A DNA stretch of 64,000 nucleotides from Scedosporium boydii (GCA_002221725.1 NJFT01000053.1:124001-188000); one strand, 5' to 3'. Positions 36,744 to 49,440 are shown, numbered from the stretch's first letter. Program-made: numbers and translations. Notes: generated by a model not told the origin, from the sequence alone.

Positions 36744-37236
36744 TGTGTTAGTGTATAGGGCGACTGGCGGCGGCGCCGCCACATTGCTGATCGGTGCCGC
36801 CACCGGAAGCCCGATGTGCCACATCCGAACCTCACTTACACATAAAAGGATGATGGCCCCCCATTTTTCATAGACTAGTTCTTAGAGAAGGCAGCACGGC
36901 GCAGAAGCAGGCGAAGGACAGCATCGCGGTTGGGAGCGATCAGTTGTTTCCTGTCGGCCAGAGCGTTGTTGTGGCGTTCTTTACTATTCTTTTCTCAATA
37001 TTACTTCTTTTCTTATCTTTACATTTCTCTTCTCTTCTTTGGATGTGATGTCCCACGATGCAGATTTCGACTGATCATCCACTTCTCGACGTCCTACTTG
37101 ACCATCAGACCATTCCGACAACTATTGGACCATTTCTTCTTTGCGGTGTGGCTCTCAGCCACTCCTGATTATTCTCTTGAGTAGGCGGCAGCACAGTCTT
37201 GTTTGTGTTGTTGGTTGTGCTGCCCGGCTCCGACAA
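36744..37236. mobile_element. GC-rich insertion, probable solo LTR of another family
   Basis: A sharply bounded GC-rich island inside RIP-type DNA. It starts TGTGTTAGTG and ends near CTCCGACA, with AGTAT at 36739-36743 and 37237-37241 as a possible TSD. It has a GC-rich dyad (GGCGGCGCCGCC), a TATA-like ACATAAAAGG near 36840, a long CT-rich tract, and an 8-bp stem GCAGCACA/TGTGCTGC near the right end. These suit an LTR promoter. No homologous copy is seen in the window. Confidence 0.45.
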
Positions 37237-37375
37237 AGTATACTAAGTTATTTTTATAACTTATTATATTTTAATATTTCTAGTACCTAGCTTAAGCAAC
37301 TTATTTACTATAGTAAAAGCGATAACCTATAGATAAGACTATTATAGTTTTTTAAGTAGATCCTAGTTAGACTTC

Positions 37376-37888
37376 TAGATAAAATAGGTTAATATAGCCT
37401 ACTTTCTTTACTATAAGAAAAGAAAGGAATGGTTAGTTAATAGTTTATAATATTTCCTATAAGGAGTTATTATAAAACTTTTAGTAGGAATAGATAGTTA
37501 TTAATTCTATTAATTAATAGAAATAGAGCTAGATTAGAAAAAAGAAAACTTCTAAATAGTAAGAGGCTAAAAGATTATTTTAGTACTTAAAAGAGTACCT
37601 TATAATATATATTAAATTAAAATAAGTAATAAGATATTACTAATAATAATAAGAACTAAATAGAACTAGGTAAAAAAAGTTAATTAAATTAAAAAAAGAA
37701 TTAATAATAATAAATAAATTTAAAAAAGAAAAACTTATTTTTTTCTTATCTAATAAAAAAGAAGAAAAAAAAGAAAATAACTATATTTTAGTCCTCCCTT
37801 AGGTAAGGAAGAAAGTTCTTCTACTACTATCTTCTACTCTATATAAGGACTAAACTCTTTTATACTAATTATTTTATTTCTTATCTTA
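37376..37888 (+). mobile_element. Degraded copy of LTR-like family E
   Basis: Clearly homologous to the E copies at 50651-51200 and 51534-52025 (shared AAGAAAAGAAAGGAAT, AACTAGGTAAAAAAAGTTAA and the terminal ACTAxTTAxTTTATT block). The right end (TCTTA, for TCTCA) is at 37888. The left end is uncertain by about 10 bp. Strongly RIP-mutated. Confidence 0.65.
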
Positions 37889-37928
37889 TTATTTAATAAA
37901 GTTATTTACTAAATAAAAGTAATTAATA

Positions 37929-38135
37929 CAGTAGGGTTCAGGTTCAGCGTCCGTTTTCTCAATGCGAAAGCTTTTAATTTAGGTTATAGTGGAGTCTCCG
38001 CACAGTGCGTGGCTGGTGCCGCCGAAGTACTAGTTGGCGCCTAAGGAAACCGCCGCAACAAATTTTGGTGTCAATAGTGTAATGCCACAGCTAAGCATAG
38101 TGACGAGAGTTCTTCAATAATATATTATACTGGAT
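37929..38135 (+). repeat. Left arm of about 200-bp inverted repeat around the NLR locus
   Basis: CAGTAGGGTTCAGGTTCAGC and the following sequence, including GTGGAGTCTC, GTGCGTGGCTGGTGC and TTTTGGTGTC, recur inverted at 50225-50427. Similarity is strong over the outer 150 bp and weaker inside. Terminal position and orientation suggest the TIRs of a DNA transposon-like unit, or two copies of one MITE. Confidence 0.7.
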
Positions 38136-38136
38136 A

Positions 38137-38395
38137 TTAGCATTTGGCGTCTGCCCGGGCGGCAACGTGATCAATGCTGAGGCTGAAAACTACCCCGCAG
38201 ATCTTAACCGCCGGTTTTTCTTGAGGATCCACAAACCAAGAGTTTTCTACATCCACGCTAAAAGCGGCCCGCGCCGTTGTTGGACGATCCGAAACTTTCA
38301 ATAGATACGCATAGCCCTCCGGGGCCTCTACTAAGAGTTCTCTCGCTTGGTACATAGTATCATATACATCCTTGTTCCAATCGCTATACGAACTA
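38137..38395 (-). other. Unrecognised minus-strand coding-like fragment
   Basis: An open minus-strand frame ends at 38137 and can be read back across the patatin start. The part outside the patatin overlap (for example ELLVEAPEGYAYLLKVSDRP and NSWFVDPQEKPAVKICG) has ordinary protein composition. It shows no RIP damage. It could be a captured exon or simply a shadow; no start is evident. Confidence 0.3.
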
Positions 38396-40508
38396 ACTAC
38401 TCTAGATGGCGGGGGCATCTGGGGCAAGTCCAGTCTCATGATCTTGGAAAAGATTATGGAACACGTCCGTGACTCTAAAGGCCTCACCAAAGTCCCGAGA
38501 CCATACGACTATTTCGATTTGATCGGAGGCTCAAGCACCGGGGGGTATAGCACCTCCTTCTCTAACCCGCATTCACTACTGACAAGCTTTAAGGATTATC
38601 GCGATCATGCTTGGCAGGTTAAGAATGACTATCGACGAGTGTATCCGAGCATATGAAAACATTGGTTAAGCTGCCTTTACCCTGAAACGAACGCTGTCGT
38701 CATGGCTGCCTGCCCCGCCTAAAGGTGCCTTCTTAGCTACTACCCTTGAGGCTACAATAAAACAGGTTATGAAGGAAAATTGTACAGACCTAAGTTACGT
38801 CGCAAAGCAAAGCAACGCCCTGCTAACTAGGAAGACCTATCTCTACGAGGATCTAAGATTCCGCAACGAGACTTATACTAAGACATATATTCCTAAGTAT
38901 AGCTGATACTATCAAAACAAGGGAGACTAACCTATTGTAGCATTGTTCTAGCAATTATGAAAGCAAACGTTAATATACATCTTATACTCTTTACAACTTA
39001 CAATTTATCTACAAGCTTCTAAGACTATACTATTTAGCAAGTTACTTATGTAACCTCAGCTACTATAACCTTCTTCAAGTTAATCAAGCTTAGTTAAGAT
39101 AAGATCGAGTTTATTAATACAGGCTTTAGATATAATAACCTATATAAAATCCTTATTAAAGAGGCCTAAAAGCAGTATCTTAGTTATAGTAAATTCTAGG
39201 TCTTAAGTATTGGCACTGGCCTAGGGGACATTGTAGATATTAAGGACTTGTATTAGTCTATTCTTAAAGCGCTGAGGAAGATAGCTTCGACCTTAAAAGT
39301 AATTACAGTAAGACTAAAAGACTAGTACAGCGATAGTAACTAGTATTATAGATTTAATATAGATTGTAGATTAGAAGATATTATATTATTAGACTAAGAA
39401 AAGATAAGTAAGATATCTATATATATATATAACTATTTATAGGAAAATAAGATATAAGTTAAGGAATTTATTAGAAAACTCCTTTATAATATAAAAGGAT
39501 AAAAACAAGCTATTGCTAACCTTATTAGTATATATAATAGTTAATATAAATAGAATTATTATATCCTTTAAATATAAGCTTATACTACTATAGAACCTAT
39601 CTATTTAATTTCTTTTTTATTAAATATTAAGTTTACTAGATAGAAAGAGATATTATATAATCTAGAATAGAGGCTTTTTATTTATTAAAATTATTAAAAA
39701 CTTACTATATTTAGTCTTAGTAGTATAGGAAAAACTTAAATAGTCTTACAATTTACATACTAGGTTAAATAATACTAGCTATAGTATTTAGTCTTTTAAG
39801 TTTTAGTATTAAGTAAGGAGAGTTTTATATAGATATATAAAAAGATAGTAAAATAAGTTAGTATCCCTATTAATATTAATAAAGAAGACCTAAGACTATC
39901 TCTATAAAGGCATCTTAGCTTTAAAAATATAAGTTAGTAGCTATTAATTATAGATAACATAGATAATTAAGATATACTATTTAAGGAGACGGGTATATAT
40001 AAATATCTACTATAAAGTAAGATAGGCCTAACGATCTTTACTATATAATTTAAAAAGATTAGCTTAAATTTAGCGGAAACTGATCTAATTTAGCTAGAAG
40101 AGATAGAGCTATAGGAAGTAGAAAATTTCCTATAAACATCACTTCTTTAGGAAGTACTTTAAGATAAAGCTATAATAATAGAGCTCCTTATTAAATTAAG
40201 TTACCTACTATTAGCAATTACGCAAGCTGCTATATACCTAAATAGAAACCAGTCATCATCTATAAGGAGGTATCTTAAGCTACTATATAGGATAGAAAAG
40301 GATATAGTTAGTCTACTTAATAAGGAGTTCTAAGCTAATACTTATTACCTAACGTTATTAAATATAATAGCAACTACCTAGCTTCTATCTTTTAAGTAGA
40401 TTAAAAACTCTAAGACCTATAATCTTATAGCTAACTTACTTTCCTTCATCTCCTACATCAAGCTAAAAGCTATCCCTTAGTTAATCTTTCTATAATTTAG
40501 GTTTAAGG
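38380..40508 (+). pseudogene. Fungal NLR, 5' part: patatin-like domain plus NB-ARC (RIP-damaged)
   Basis: The + frame reads TLDGGGIWGKSSLMILEKIM, then PYDYFDLIGGSSTGG: the oxyanion loop and nucleophile motif (GxSxG) of patatin-like phospholipases. A likely intron, 38545-38617 (GTATAG donor, CTAAC, CAG acceptor), leads into LRMTIDECIRAYENIG. A further run TLKRTLSSWLPAPPKGAFLA stays readable to about 38890, after which RIP stops are frequent. FINTGFRYNN, in place of the expected DGA/DGG-type motif, is near 39110 and SIGTG near 39208. The NB-ARC P-loop reads SLSSIGKT near 39720, followed by recognisable NB-ARC-like sequence to 40508, where gypsy element D is inserted. No clear start codon remains. 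Compared with relatives, a short stretch after GGSSTGG seems missing. Patatin-NB-ARC-TPR proteins are a known class of fungal NLR thought to act in non-self recognition; this copy cannot make protein. Confidence 0.8.
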
Positions 40509-40947
40509 TATTACGATCCTAACACTTCAGGTTCCAGCTAATTAATAAAATAAATAAGTACTAGGATAGTAGGTACCTATTTAGAGATAAGCAAAGTAGT
40601 CAAGTAGTATTTATAATAATAAATACTAAGAGTATATATATAAGTATAGGGTATAAGTATTACTTATATTAACTACTAAAGAGTCTAGAAGATAACTAGA
40701 CTAGTAAAAGACATTATAGCTTTATATAGACACTTCTTCTATCTATCTTCAGTCCTTTATTATAGTTAATCAAGTCCTTACTTAATTATCTAGTCGATTC
40801 TTAACTTAACTAGTTAATTAGTTAGGTAGCTATCTAACTAACTTATCAAATACTAAGCTATCTAATTCTATAATTAAGCTATTCCTAATTCTACTATTCT
40901 AGCTCACTACCTAGTTTATATAATATAGCTACAGCTAGCTTATAATA
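40509..40947 (-). repeat. 3' LTR of element D
   Basis: 439 bp, strongly AT-mutated; the A-family head is reduced to TATAGCTACAGCTAGC. The purine tract lies just inside (TTTTCCCTCTCC on this strand). Confidence 0.9.
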
Positions 40948-41346
40948 TAATTTTCCCTCTCCTTTAGTCTTTATCCTTAAAGACCTATTAGTCCTATATA
41001 AAACTTCCTTCTTTTCTTCTCTTACCTATAAGTCTCTTCTTATTCTTCTAATTATACCTAACTATATTTCTAAGTCTTACTTCGAAATAGTAACTTTTTA
41101 GATCAATTATAATCATCTTACTTAGGCTATAGATAACATCCTTTCTAAGCAATATCCCTTTAAAATACCTAAGTATACTTCTTACTTTAATATAAAGGTT
41201 CCTTAGGACTATATAGTTTGTAAAAGATAGTCCTACTACAATAGTTATATCTACCTTAGATACTTAAATTATAATGCTAGCAGCATAACTAATTCTACCT
41301 ATAAGCCCTCCTTCTCTTCTAAGTTTTTATTATTCTACTAACTTTC

Positions 41347-41592
41347 CTAGTTAATTAATTAAAATAAGAGTAAGCCTATTTAGAATATAAAAAGTAGAAA
41401 GTAGAGGAGGAGGTAGAGAAGGCCCTAGAGGCCTTTTAGACTACTTCCTCTAAGGTTTATTATTTATATAGGGAGGAGAAGCTTTATAGAAAAAGGACTC
41501 TAGAGGTTATTAGGTTAGGGATAGAGTAGGTAGCTAAGGAAGATACTATAGAGAGCACCTCTACCTCTATCCCTAGTTTAAAGATTAATTAG
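41347..41592 (+). pseudogene. Antisense coiled-coil accessory ORF of element D (RIP-damaged)
   Basis: + strand frame opposite to gag-pol. With TAG/TAA read as damaged codons it follows element A's ORF almost residue by residue: VN-LK-E-AYLEYKK-K, VEEEVEKALEAF, KLYRKRTLEVIRLGIE-VAKED. It ends LKIN and then TAG at 41590. Confidence 0.75.
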
Positions 41593-41649
41593 AGTTTACT
41601 AATAGATCTAGTACTACTAGATCTCTTAGTTTTATTAAGTTTCTCTAGT

Positions 41650-44600
41650 AGTAATTTATAAAAAGTTATAAGCTCCCTATTAAATATTTAATAAGTTTCT
41701 AGGTATTATTATTTTCTTTATAGTTTTTCTACTTAACTAAGTACTTAATAGTTCCTTTATTATTTTATAAGTTAGTAATTCTTTCTACTTTAAAGATTCC
41801 TTATTCTTTAACTTTAAGCTAGATAGATTTTCCTAGTAGTATATTTTTATAAGCTAGTTTAAGTAGTACTATATAGAATACTAGATAATTATCTATACCT
41901 TCTAGTAGCTCTAACTTATAGTTAACTTTTAAGACTTTCTTTTTAACTAGGAAAGGTCTAAGTTTTTAGTAATTAAGTTTATTACTTAGTCTTATTATTT
42001 TAATTTAAAGGTCTTTAGTTTCTAGTTTCTTTTATAGTAACTAGACCTTACTTCCCCTCTTAAAGGTTAGTCCCTTAAGCTACTTATTATTAATATAATA
42101 CTTTATTTTTTACTAAATAAACTATAGTTCCTCTTTTAACTACCTATATAATTCCTTTATCTTATCTACTATAAGGATTACTTATTCTACTTATATTTTT
42201 ATACTTATAAGCTTAAATCCTATCCTAGGTTTAATATTATAGTTTATATAGAATAGCAATATTCTAAAGCTTTCTAATATATTAATATTATAAGCTTTCT
42301 AGGCTAGAAGTAGTAATAATATTTAGTTATTTTATTCTTAGTTAATATAATACTATAAATATATCTTAAGTATTTAGTTTATTTATTCTACCTATCTTTA
42401 TATTTTTAAGTAATAGGTAGTAGATAGCTTATAGTTAATTCCTATTCTATCTAATAAGCTTTACTAGAAATAGAAGATAAATACTCTACCTCTATCTAAG
42501 TTAACTTTTTTTAATAAGTTATAGTTTACTACTATAGTTTATAAAAATAATTTTATAAATTATAGTACTTTTATAGATTTATTATAGAGTATAAAGTAAG
42601 TATACTTTATTAGCCTATTAATTACTACTATAATATTATTATATCTAATCCCTATAGCTAGGTCCTTTAACTTTAGTAATTTAATAATAAAGTTAATAAT
42701 AATCTTCTACTATAATACCTCTAGTACTAGTATAGGTTATAATTGCTTATAGGACTTATAAGGTCGATTCTTGTTTTTTCTATACTAAGAGCATTTAGCT
42801 ATAATCTTAGTAGTTACCTTTTTAAAGTATAAAATATAGTTTTTTTTTTAGTATCTTTTTTATAGTTTTTATAATTTCTAAATACCTATTATATAGTACT
42901 TTATAGATTACTTAGATAAATTTTTCTACTAGATTTAGAGGCACTATTATTTATATTTAATCTAGGGTCTATATTTAGTCTTATAATCTAAAGTTTATAT
43001 AGTAGTTCTTAATTTCTTCTACAATTAGGTTAACCTATTATATTTAATAGCCTATAGCTAGCTATTATAGATTTCCTTCTTTATTATAATAAAGGAGGGT
43101 ACTTATTTCCTTTAGTACTTTCTAAAAGTAGTCTAGTCTTTAGCTAAGAGTATTAGCTCTTCTATTTTCTTTTCCTTTAATATATATAATTCTAAAATTA
43201 TACTTAGACAGTTCTTCTACCTATTACACTTATTATTAATTAAGTTCCTTTATTATAGTAAACCCTATAAGGTTTTTATAGTTAAAGTATACTATAATTA
43301 GATACTTAACTCTAATAAGGTAGTATCTCTATTCTTTAAATACCTTAACAATAGCTATTAGTTCTTTATTAGGAATAGTATAGTATAGTTTAAGTCTATT
43401 AAATTTCTTTAATATAAATACTATTAAGTAAATCTTACTATTTTTATCTTACTATTTTAGTTATATACCTAGACTATAGTCTACTATATCTATTTCTAGT
43501 TTAAAGAGTTTTATAGGATCTACTTAATAGAGTATAGGTTACTTATATACTAATTACTTAGCTTCCTAAAATGCTTTTTATTTCTCTAGTCCCTATTAGA
43601 ATAGTTTATCTTTCTTAATAAGTTCTATAAAGGCTTATATATAAGTACTATGTCCTCCTAAAAATTTCCTATAGAAGTTAAGAAATTTAAGAAATCCTCT
43701 AACTTCTATAATATTAGTTAATACTAGCTATTCTAAGATAGCTTTAACTTTTAATTTTTATATTTAGATCTTCCTAGGTTGAATTATATATCTAAGGAAG
43801 TTTACTTATTACTTATAGAATTTACACTTAGCTAGTTTTACTAGTAATTTTACTTCCTATAGCTTCTATAGGACTTTATATATATATTCCTTATATTTTT
43901 CTAGTATTTTTAAGAAGATAAAGATATTATTAAAATATATTACTATAAAGTAGTCTAAGTATTCTTACAAGACATAGTTAATCATTATCTAGAAACTTAT
44001 AAGAGTATTTATTAGTCTAAAAGGTATAATTAAGTATTTAAAGTACTTAAGATATATCCTAAGGGCAGTCTTCTACTTATTATCTTCTTTAATATAGATC
44101 AAGTTATATATTCCTCTTAAGTCTAAAGTTATAAATTACTATATTTCCTAAAGTATATCCTATAGTTTTAAGATAAGTAGTAATAAATATTAGTTTTTAA
44201 TAGTAATTTTATTAAGTTACTAATAGTCTATATATATTTATAGTTTACTATTTTTCTTTAGTATCTAAAGGATTAAGTATCCTACTAGTAATATTAAGAG
44301 CTTAATATATCCTTTCTTTAATATTTTTATTATATAGTCTTTTAGTACTTACTACTATACCTTATTAAAATTATAGATAAATATAAACTTTAGTTAAATA
44401 TCTTCTTTTAATAGTATTTTATAATCTTACTAGTTATATTTAAGTAGTCTAGTATCTAGTTCTTTAGTAAATACTCTATTATATTTCTAATATTCCTTAG
44501 GTATATATTATAGTATCTTTTCTACTAGTAATAAGGTTTTAAAGGCTATTATAGCTCTTATTATATATACTTATTTATATTTTCTTTTTTTAGTAAGTAA

Positions 44601-47533
44601 TTTAAATTTTTTATAGTAAATACTTTAAAGTAGATTATTATTTTAAAGGCTTTTAGCTTATTTAAAGGTAACTTTTTTAGTTAATACTACTTAGTAGCTA
44701 AGTTATTTCCTAGGCCTTACTTAGTCTTATTTTAAGTAAGCTAATTAGTTACTTAATTGATTTATAAGTTCTTTATCTATAGCTATAAAGTCTCTAATAT
44801 AATAGGGTATTTAGTAATTCTAGTAATATTAAAGGAGATATAGTTAACTTATCTAGTAATAGTAATATAGAAGTACGCAGTCTCTATACGAACTACTCTA
44901 CCTTTATAGTCTACTAGTATTCTATTATATATACTTAGGTTATATAGCTAGTATTTCTCTACTTATAGTAATTCTAGCTAGTTAATAATTATTAGAGAAA
45001 TAAAGTTTCCTTATACCCTACTATCTACTAAAGCTAAGAATTCTTACCTAGCTAAAGTAATAGGTACTTTTAGGTAGTAGATCTACTATCCTTTTATAAT
45101 ATTTATTTTTTATAATTCTTACTTAGGTCCAGGTCTTATTATCTATATAACTTCTTCTATAACTAATATCAAGCTGCTATATTATAGCCTTTATAAGCTA
45201 GCTATTTATTACTAGAGCTTTTTAATCTCCTACTATTATTTTTATTACTATTTATTTAGTTCTAGTATTTCTTATAAATTATTAACTAGGCTTTAGGTAA
45301 ATTTAAGTTATTTATTAATTTTTTCTTAGAGTTTTTTATAGAGGTCCTCTAATTTTATAGGGTTTATTTAGGCTTTAAGGAGGCATACTCGCTCCTCTAG
45401 TTCTTCTATAAATTTTTTTATAGTTATTCTAGTTTCTTCTTATTTTTCTCCTTTCTCTAATTCCTAGACTTACTACTAAAGTCTCTAGATTTCTTTTTAT
45501 TACTTCTTATTATTTTAGAGACTTTCTTCCTCTATATTATTAATCTTTATATTAAGGTCTACTTTATTAAGGATAGTATAATAAAGATTATTAACTTGTT
45601 TTTAGAAGTTAATAAGGTCTAATATAACATCATCTAATTTCCTATTATAATATTAATTAAGTTTTTTATAGGGTATTCAGCTTCCGCTAGTGCCTTTATA
45701 CTAAGCAAAAGAAGCTTCTCCTCTTACTACTTTTCTTTAGTTTATCTATTGTTTTTTTATAAACTACTTCCATTATTTCTAGGTTTCTTTTTTAAGATCC
45801 TAGATACTAAAGTAGATATCTAGGTCTTTAGTTACTACCTTTATTTTTACATTAGTTTCCTTAGCTCTTCTTTATATCTTATATACTTCCTAATCTTTTT
45901 ATTTTTCCTTATTCTATAAGTATAGGCAGCTTTTCTATTTTAAGGCCTCTATATAGTACTCCTATTATTTAATTAAGCTTTATAGATTCTTAAGGTATTA
46001 AACTACTTTATATTCTAATTACTTATAGTTAAGGTCTTCCCTAGTAATCTTAGAGATTTACTAAGTTACTTCCTTCTCTAGGTTTTTAATAATCTCTTTA
46101 AGTACTTATCTTTTTTCTTCTTCTTTAAGTATAGTATAATAGCTAATCAGGAGGTTTTTAAACTATTCTTCTTATTCCTAGGTAGTCTAGGCTATTTATC
46201 ATTCTTAGTTTTACTTTTCTAGATTTTATTAGTATATAAACTACTATAGTAATCTAGGTATCTAATAATATTATTTATAAGTCTTATTATAGTACTCTTT
46301 ATATAATAGATCCTTACTAGTAAAGGTATTAAATTTCTTTAGGAGTTCTTTTTTAGTCTCCTAGATCTATTTTACAATTCCTAAGATCTTAGTAATTTCT
46401 TCTTACTTTATTATTTTAAGTATCTATAATTTCTTTAGGTAATAGCTAGCCTTATTCTTATTACTTTAGTAGGTAATATAGTTATTATTATAATATATAG
46501 TCTATAATAGGGACCTATAATTAATAGTACTAGCTCCTAACTATTAGGTTTTTCCTTCTAGTATAGGTTTAAATCTAAATTTCTTTCTATTAGGCCTTTT
46601 ATAGCCTGGCTTAGGTTTATACTTTATCTAGTATTCTCTTATATAATATCTATAGTATCTATATTTATAATACTTCCCTATCTTTTCTCTAAGCTTCTTA
46701 AAGGAAGTTTACTTTACAGTACTAATACTAAGTTCTATAAGTCCTATATAGGTTTTCTATATAGTAGTTTTATAAGTAGGCTTTTTCTTAATATAAGATT
46801 ATCCTTATCCCTATTTTTTTATATACTACTTATATTATCAATTATTAATTTATATTACTATAGTAATATATTTAGATAAGTCTCCTAATCAATCTATCTT
46901 ATATAGTTTATTCTTAACTTTATCTTTAAATCTAGTGTAGAATTAAGTTATTAAGGACTTATCATCTTAGTCAAGGTAGGATGCTACCTATCAAAACTTA
47001 GTAATATACTAGGAGATAGCTCCTTTCTAATATAAATTCTCAAGTTATTACTTATTAGCTTATTCTTTATCTAAGTTACTAAAAGTATTCTTTAAAGCTT
47101 ATTTAAAGTCCTTATACTTTCTAAAGAGCTTTTAGATTTCTTTATCTTAATTTCTACTTAATAGGTTCTCTAGGAAGTCCTTTATTTAAGGCTTAAACCA
47201 GGCTAGGGCATCCCTAGTAAGGAATATAGTAATAGCAAGTACCTAGTCTTCTTCCCTATTAAGGTTAAGATAGTAATATAAGAAATAAGCTTAGACTTAT
47301 ATTAGGAATCCTTAAAGTACTCCCTTCCTTCTATTATAGGGCTTAGGAGGTAGGATCTTATATTAAAAGTAAGTAACCTAATCCTCTAGCTACTTAATTT
47401 AATTATTACTAGTAGATAACTTATTCTTAAGTTACTATTTTTCTACCTTAAGCTAGTCTTTTTCCTTTTAGAAGGCTATATAAGCCTTCTTTATATCTTC
47501 TATAGAGGTAGTACTTCCTTTAATAGTTAACAT
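41650..47533 (-). pseudogene. Gag-Pol of element D, RIP-saturated
   Basis: Minus strand, gag ATG at 47533-47531 still present, in the place where element A has ATA. The CCHC knuckle at about 46629-46672 has all cysteines changed to tyrosine. The RT active site reads IYFNNIFIF near 43920-43960. The chromodomain (KYLVK-KNYKE) is at about 41683-41764. Stops occur every few codons. Confidence 0.82.
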
Positions 47534-47592
47534 ATTATTTATAGTTAATATACTACTAGATAAGGTTACTTACTAAATAGGAGTAGTTAATA

Positions 47593-48031
47593 TATTATAA
47601 TCTTAATACTTTAAGTTTTAGCTAATTAATAGAATAGATAAGTACTAGGATAGTAGGTATCTATTTAAAGATAAGTAAAGTATTTAAGTAGTATTTATAA
47701 TAATAGGTATTAAAAGTATATATATAAGTATAGAGTATAGGTATTACTTATATTGACTACTAAAGAGTCTAGAAGATAACTAGACTAATAGAAGATATTA
47801 TAACTTTATATAGATACTTCTTCTATTTATTTTTAGTCCCTTATTATAGTTGATTGAGTCCTTGCTTGATTGTCTAGTTGATTCCTGACTTGACTAGTTA
47901 GTTGGTTAGGTAGCTGTCTAACCGACTCATCGGATGTTAAGCTATCTAATTCTATAACTAAGCTATTCCTAGTTCTGCCGTTCTGGCTCACTACCCGGTT
48001 TATATGACGTGGCCGCGGCCAGCTCATGACA
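47593..48031 (-). repeat. 5' LTR of element D
   Basis: 439 bp. The right half (47840-48031, the LTR head) keeps CG and CA, including the intact palindrome TGGCCGCGGCCA. The left half is RIP-mutated. Confidence 0.92.
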
Positions 48032-49440
48032 TAAAGAAGAAATAGAGTTTGTAATTAATATACTTATAGGATATACTTTCTTAACTAGCTAAAATATTAA
48101 CGTAATATATAATATATATAGTCTTATATATATAGTAATAAGAATCTAGATTTAATAAAAGGCCCTAATAGGAAAGGTTTTAACTAAGGCTATTTTATAT
48201 ATTAAAGAAATCTTCTCCTCTATAAATTATACTAACTACTAAATATAGTAAGCTTACTTTCTTTATGTATTCTAGCTATTAAGCTAGAGTAAAGAATCTA
48301 TATTAGAGGAAAGATTTAATCTTCTAAATTATATTAAGTTATACCTATTCTTAGACCGGCGGTTTAAGAATACTATAGAATGTCTTAAAGAGGTTATAAG
48401 ATAGAAAAGGGTTTCTCTTCTAAATGAAGAAGATTATAATTAACTAGAATTAGAGTATAACCTTACTATTATATACCTTAAGACTAGGTAGATCTAGGAT
48501 ATAACTAAGATCTTAGAGTATATAGTAGAAGTAAAGAAGAAGACGCTTAATAAAAAAGATCATTTTTAACTAGTATTAGAGTACATGCTTATAAGGGTAT
48601 ACCTTGAGGTTAGGTAGATCTAGGATGTGATTAGGATCTTAGAGTATATAGTAAAAGTAGAGGGGAAAACACTTAACGAAGAAGATCATTATTAACTAGA
48701 ATTAGAGTATATACTTATAAGTATATACCTTACAGCCAGGCAGATTTAGAATATAATTAGGATCTTAGAGTATGTAGTAGAAGTGTAGAGGAAGATACTT
48801 AATAAAGAAGATTATAATCAACTAGTACTAAAGTATAACCTTGTAAGTATATACCTCAATACTAGGTAGATCTAGGATATAATTAGGATCTTAGAGTATA
48901 TAGTAAAAGTAGGAAGGAAGATACTTAATAAAGAAAATTATTTTTAACTAATATTAAAGTATATACTTATAAGAGTATACCTTAGAGCTAGGTAGACTCA
49001 GGATATAATTAGGATCTTAGAGTAAGTAGTAGAAGTATAGAGGAAGATATTTAATAAAGAAGATTATAATCAACTAGCATTAGAGTATAAGCTTATAAGG
49101 GTATATTTTAATAATAGGTAGATCTAAGATACTATTAAGATCCTAGAGTATATAGTAGAAGTATAGAGGAAGACACTTGATAAAGAAGATTATAATCGAC
49201 TAGTATTAGAATATATACTTATAAGGGCATACTTTAATAATAATTAGATAGATAAAGTAATTATATTGCTTAAATATGTAGTCGCGGTAGAATAGGAAAT
49301 ACTAGTAGATGATGACCTAGGTCGGTAGATATCTTAGGATTTACTATAAAGGGCTTATAATATGCTACTAGATACTATACTATAGTCTATAAAGAATATT
49401 CAGAGCCTTATTAAAGATATTCCGAACATATTATACTCTA
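48032..49440 (+). pseudogene. Fungal NLR, 3' part: TPR array
   Basis: Continuation of the patatin/NB-ARC frame after element D. From about 48340 to 49310 there are at least seven tandem units of exactly 126 bp (42 codons). Anchors (AGGTAGATCTAGGAT-like) lie at 48486, 48612, 48738, 48864, 48990 and 49116, with divergent units before and after. Each reads as TLNKxDxx-LxLEYxLIxxYLxxRQI-xxIRILEYIVEV, the 42-residue TPR unit typical of fungal NB-ARC-TPR proteins. RIP stops sit at the Q and W positions. The reading frame fades after about 49400. Confidence 0.8.
48360..49310 (+). repeat. 126-bp tandem repeat (TPR units)
   Basis: Period 126 bp, seven or more units. The units differ mainly by C/T and G/A changes plus a few others. 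In-frame period (42 codons) shows the array was kept by selection on protein before RIP. Confidence 0.85.

Larger units (their letters stand above)
40509..48031 (-). mobile_element. Ty3/gypsy element D (A-family LTRs), minus strand, inserted in the NLR gene
   Basis: 7,523 bp with 439-bp LTRs. TSD is TAAGG (40504-40508) versus TAAAG (48032-48036), one G-to-A change apart. RIP-saturated inside. It separates the NB-ARC and TPR parts of the NLR pseudogene. Confidence 0.92.

Noticed and set aside
47833..48027. 64-codon minus-strand frame at the end of element D
   Set aside because: It lies wholly inside the 5' LTR head, non-coding DNA.
48360..49310. CRISPR-like array
   Set aside because: Units are contiguous, 126 bp, translate to 42-residue TPR units and have no unique spacers; the host is a fungus.
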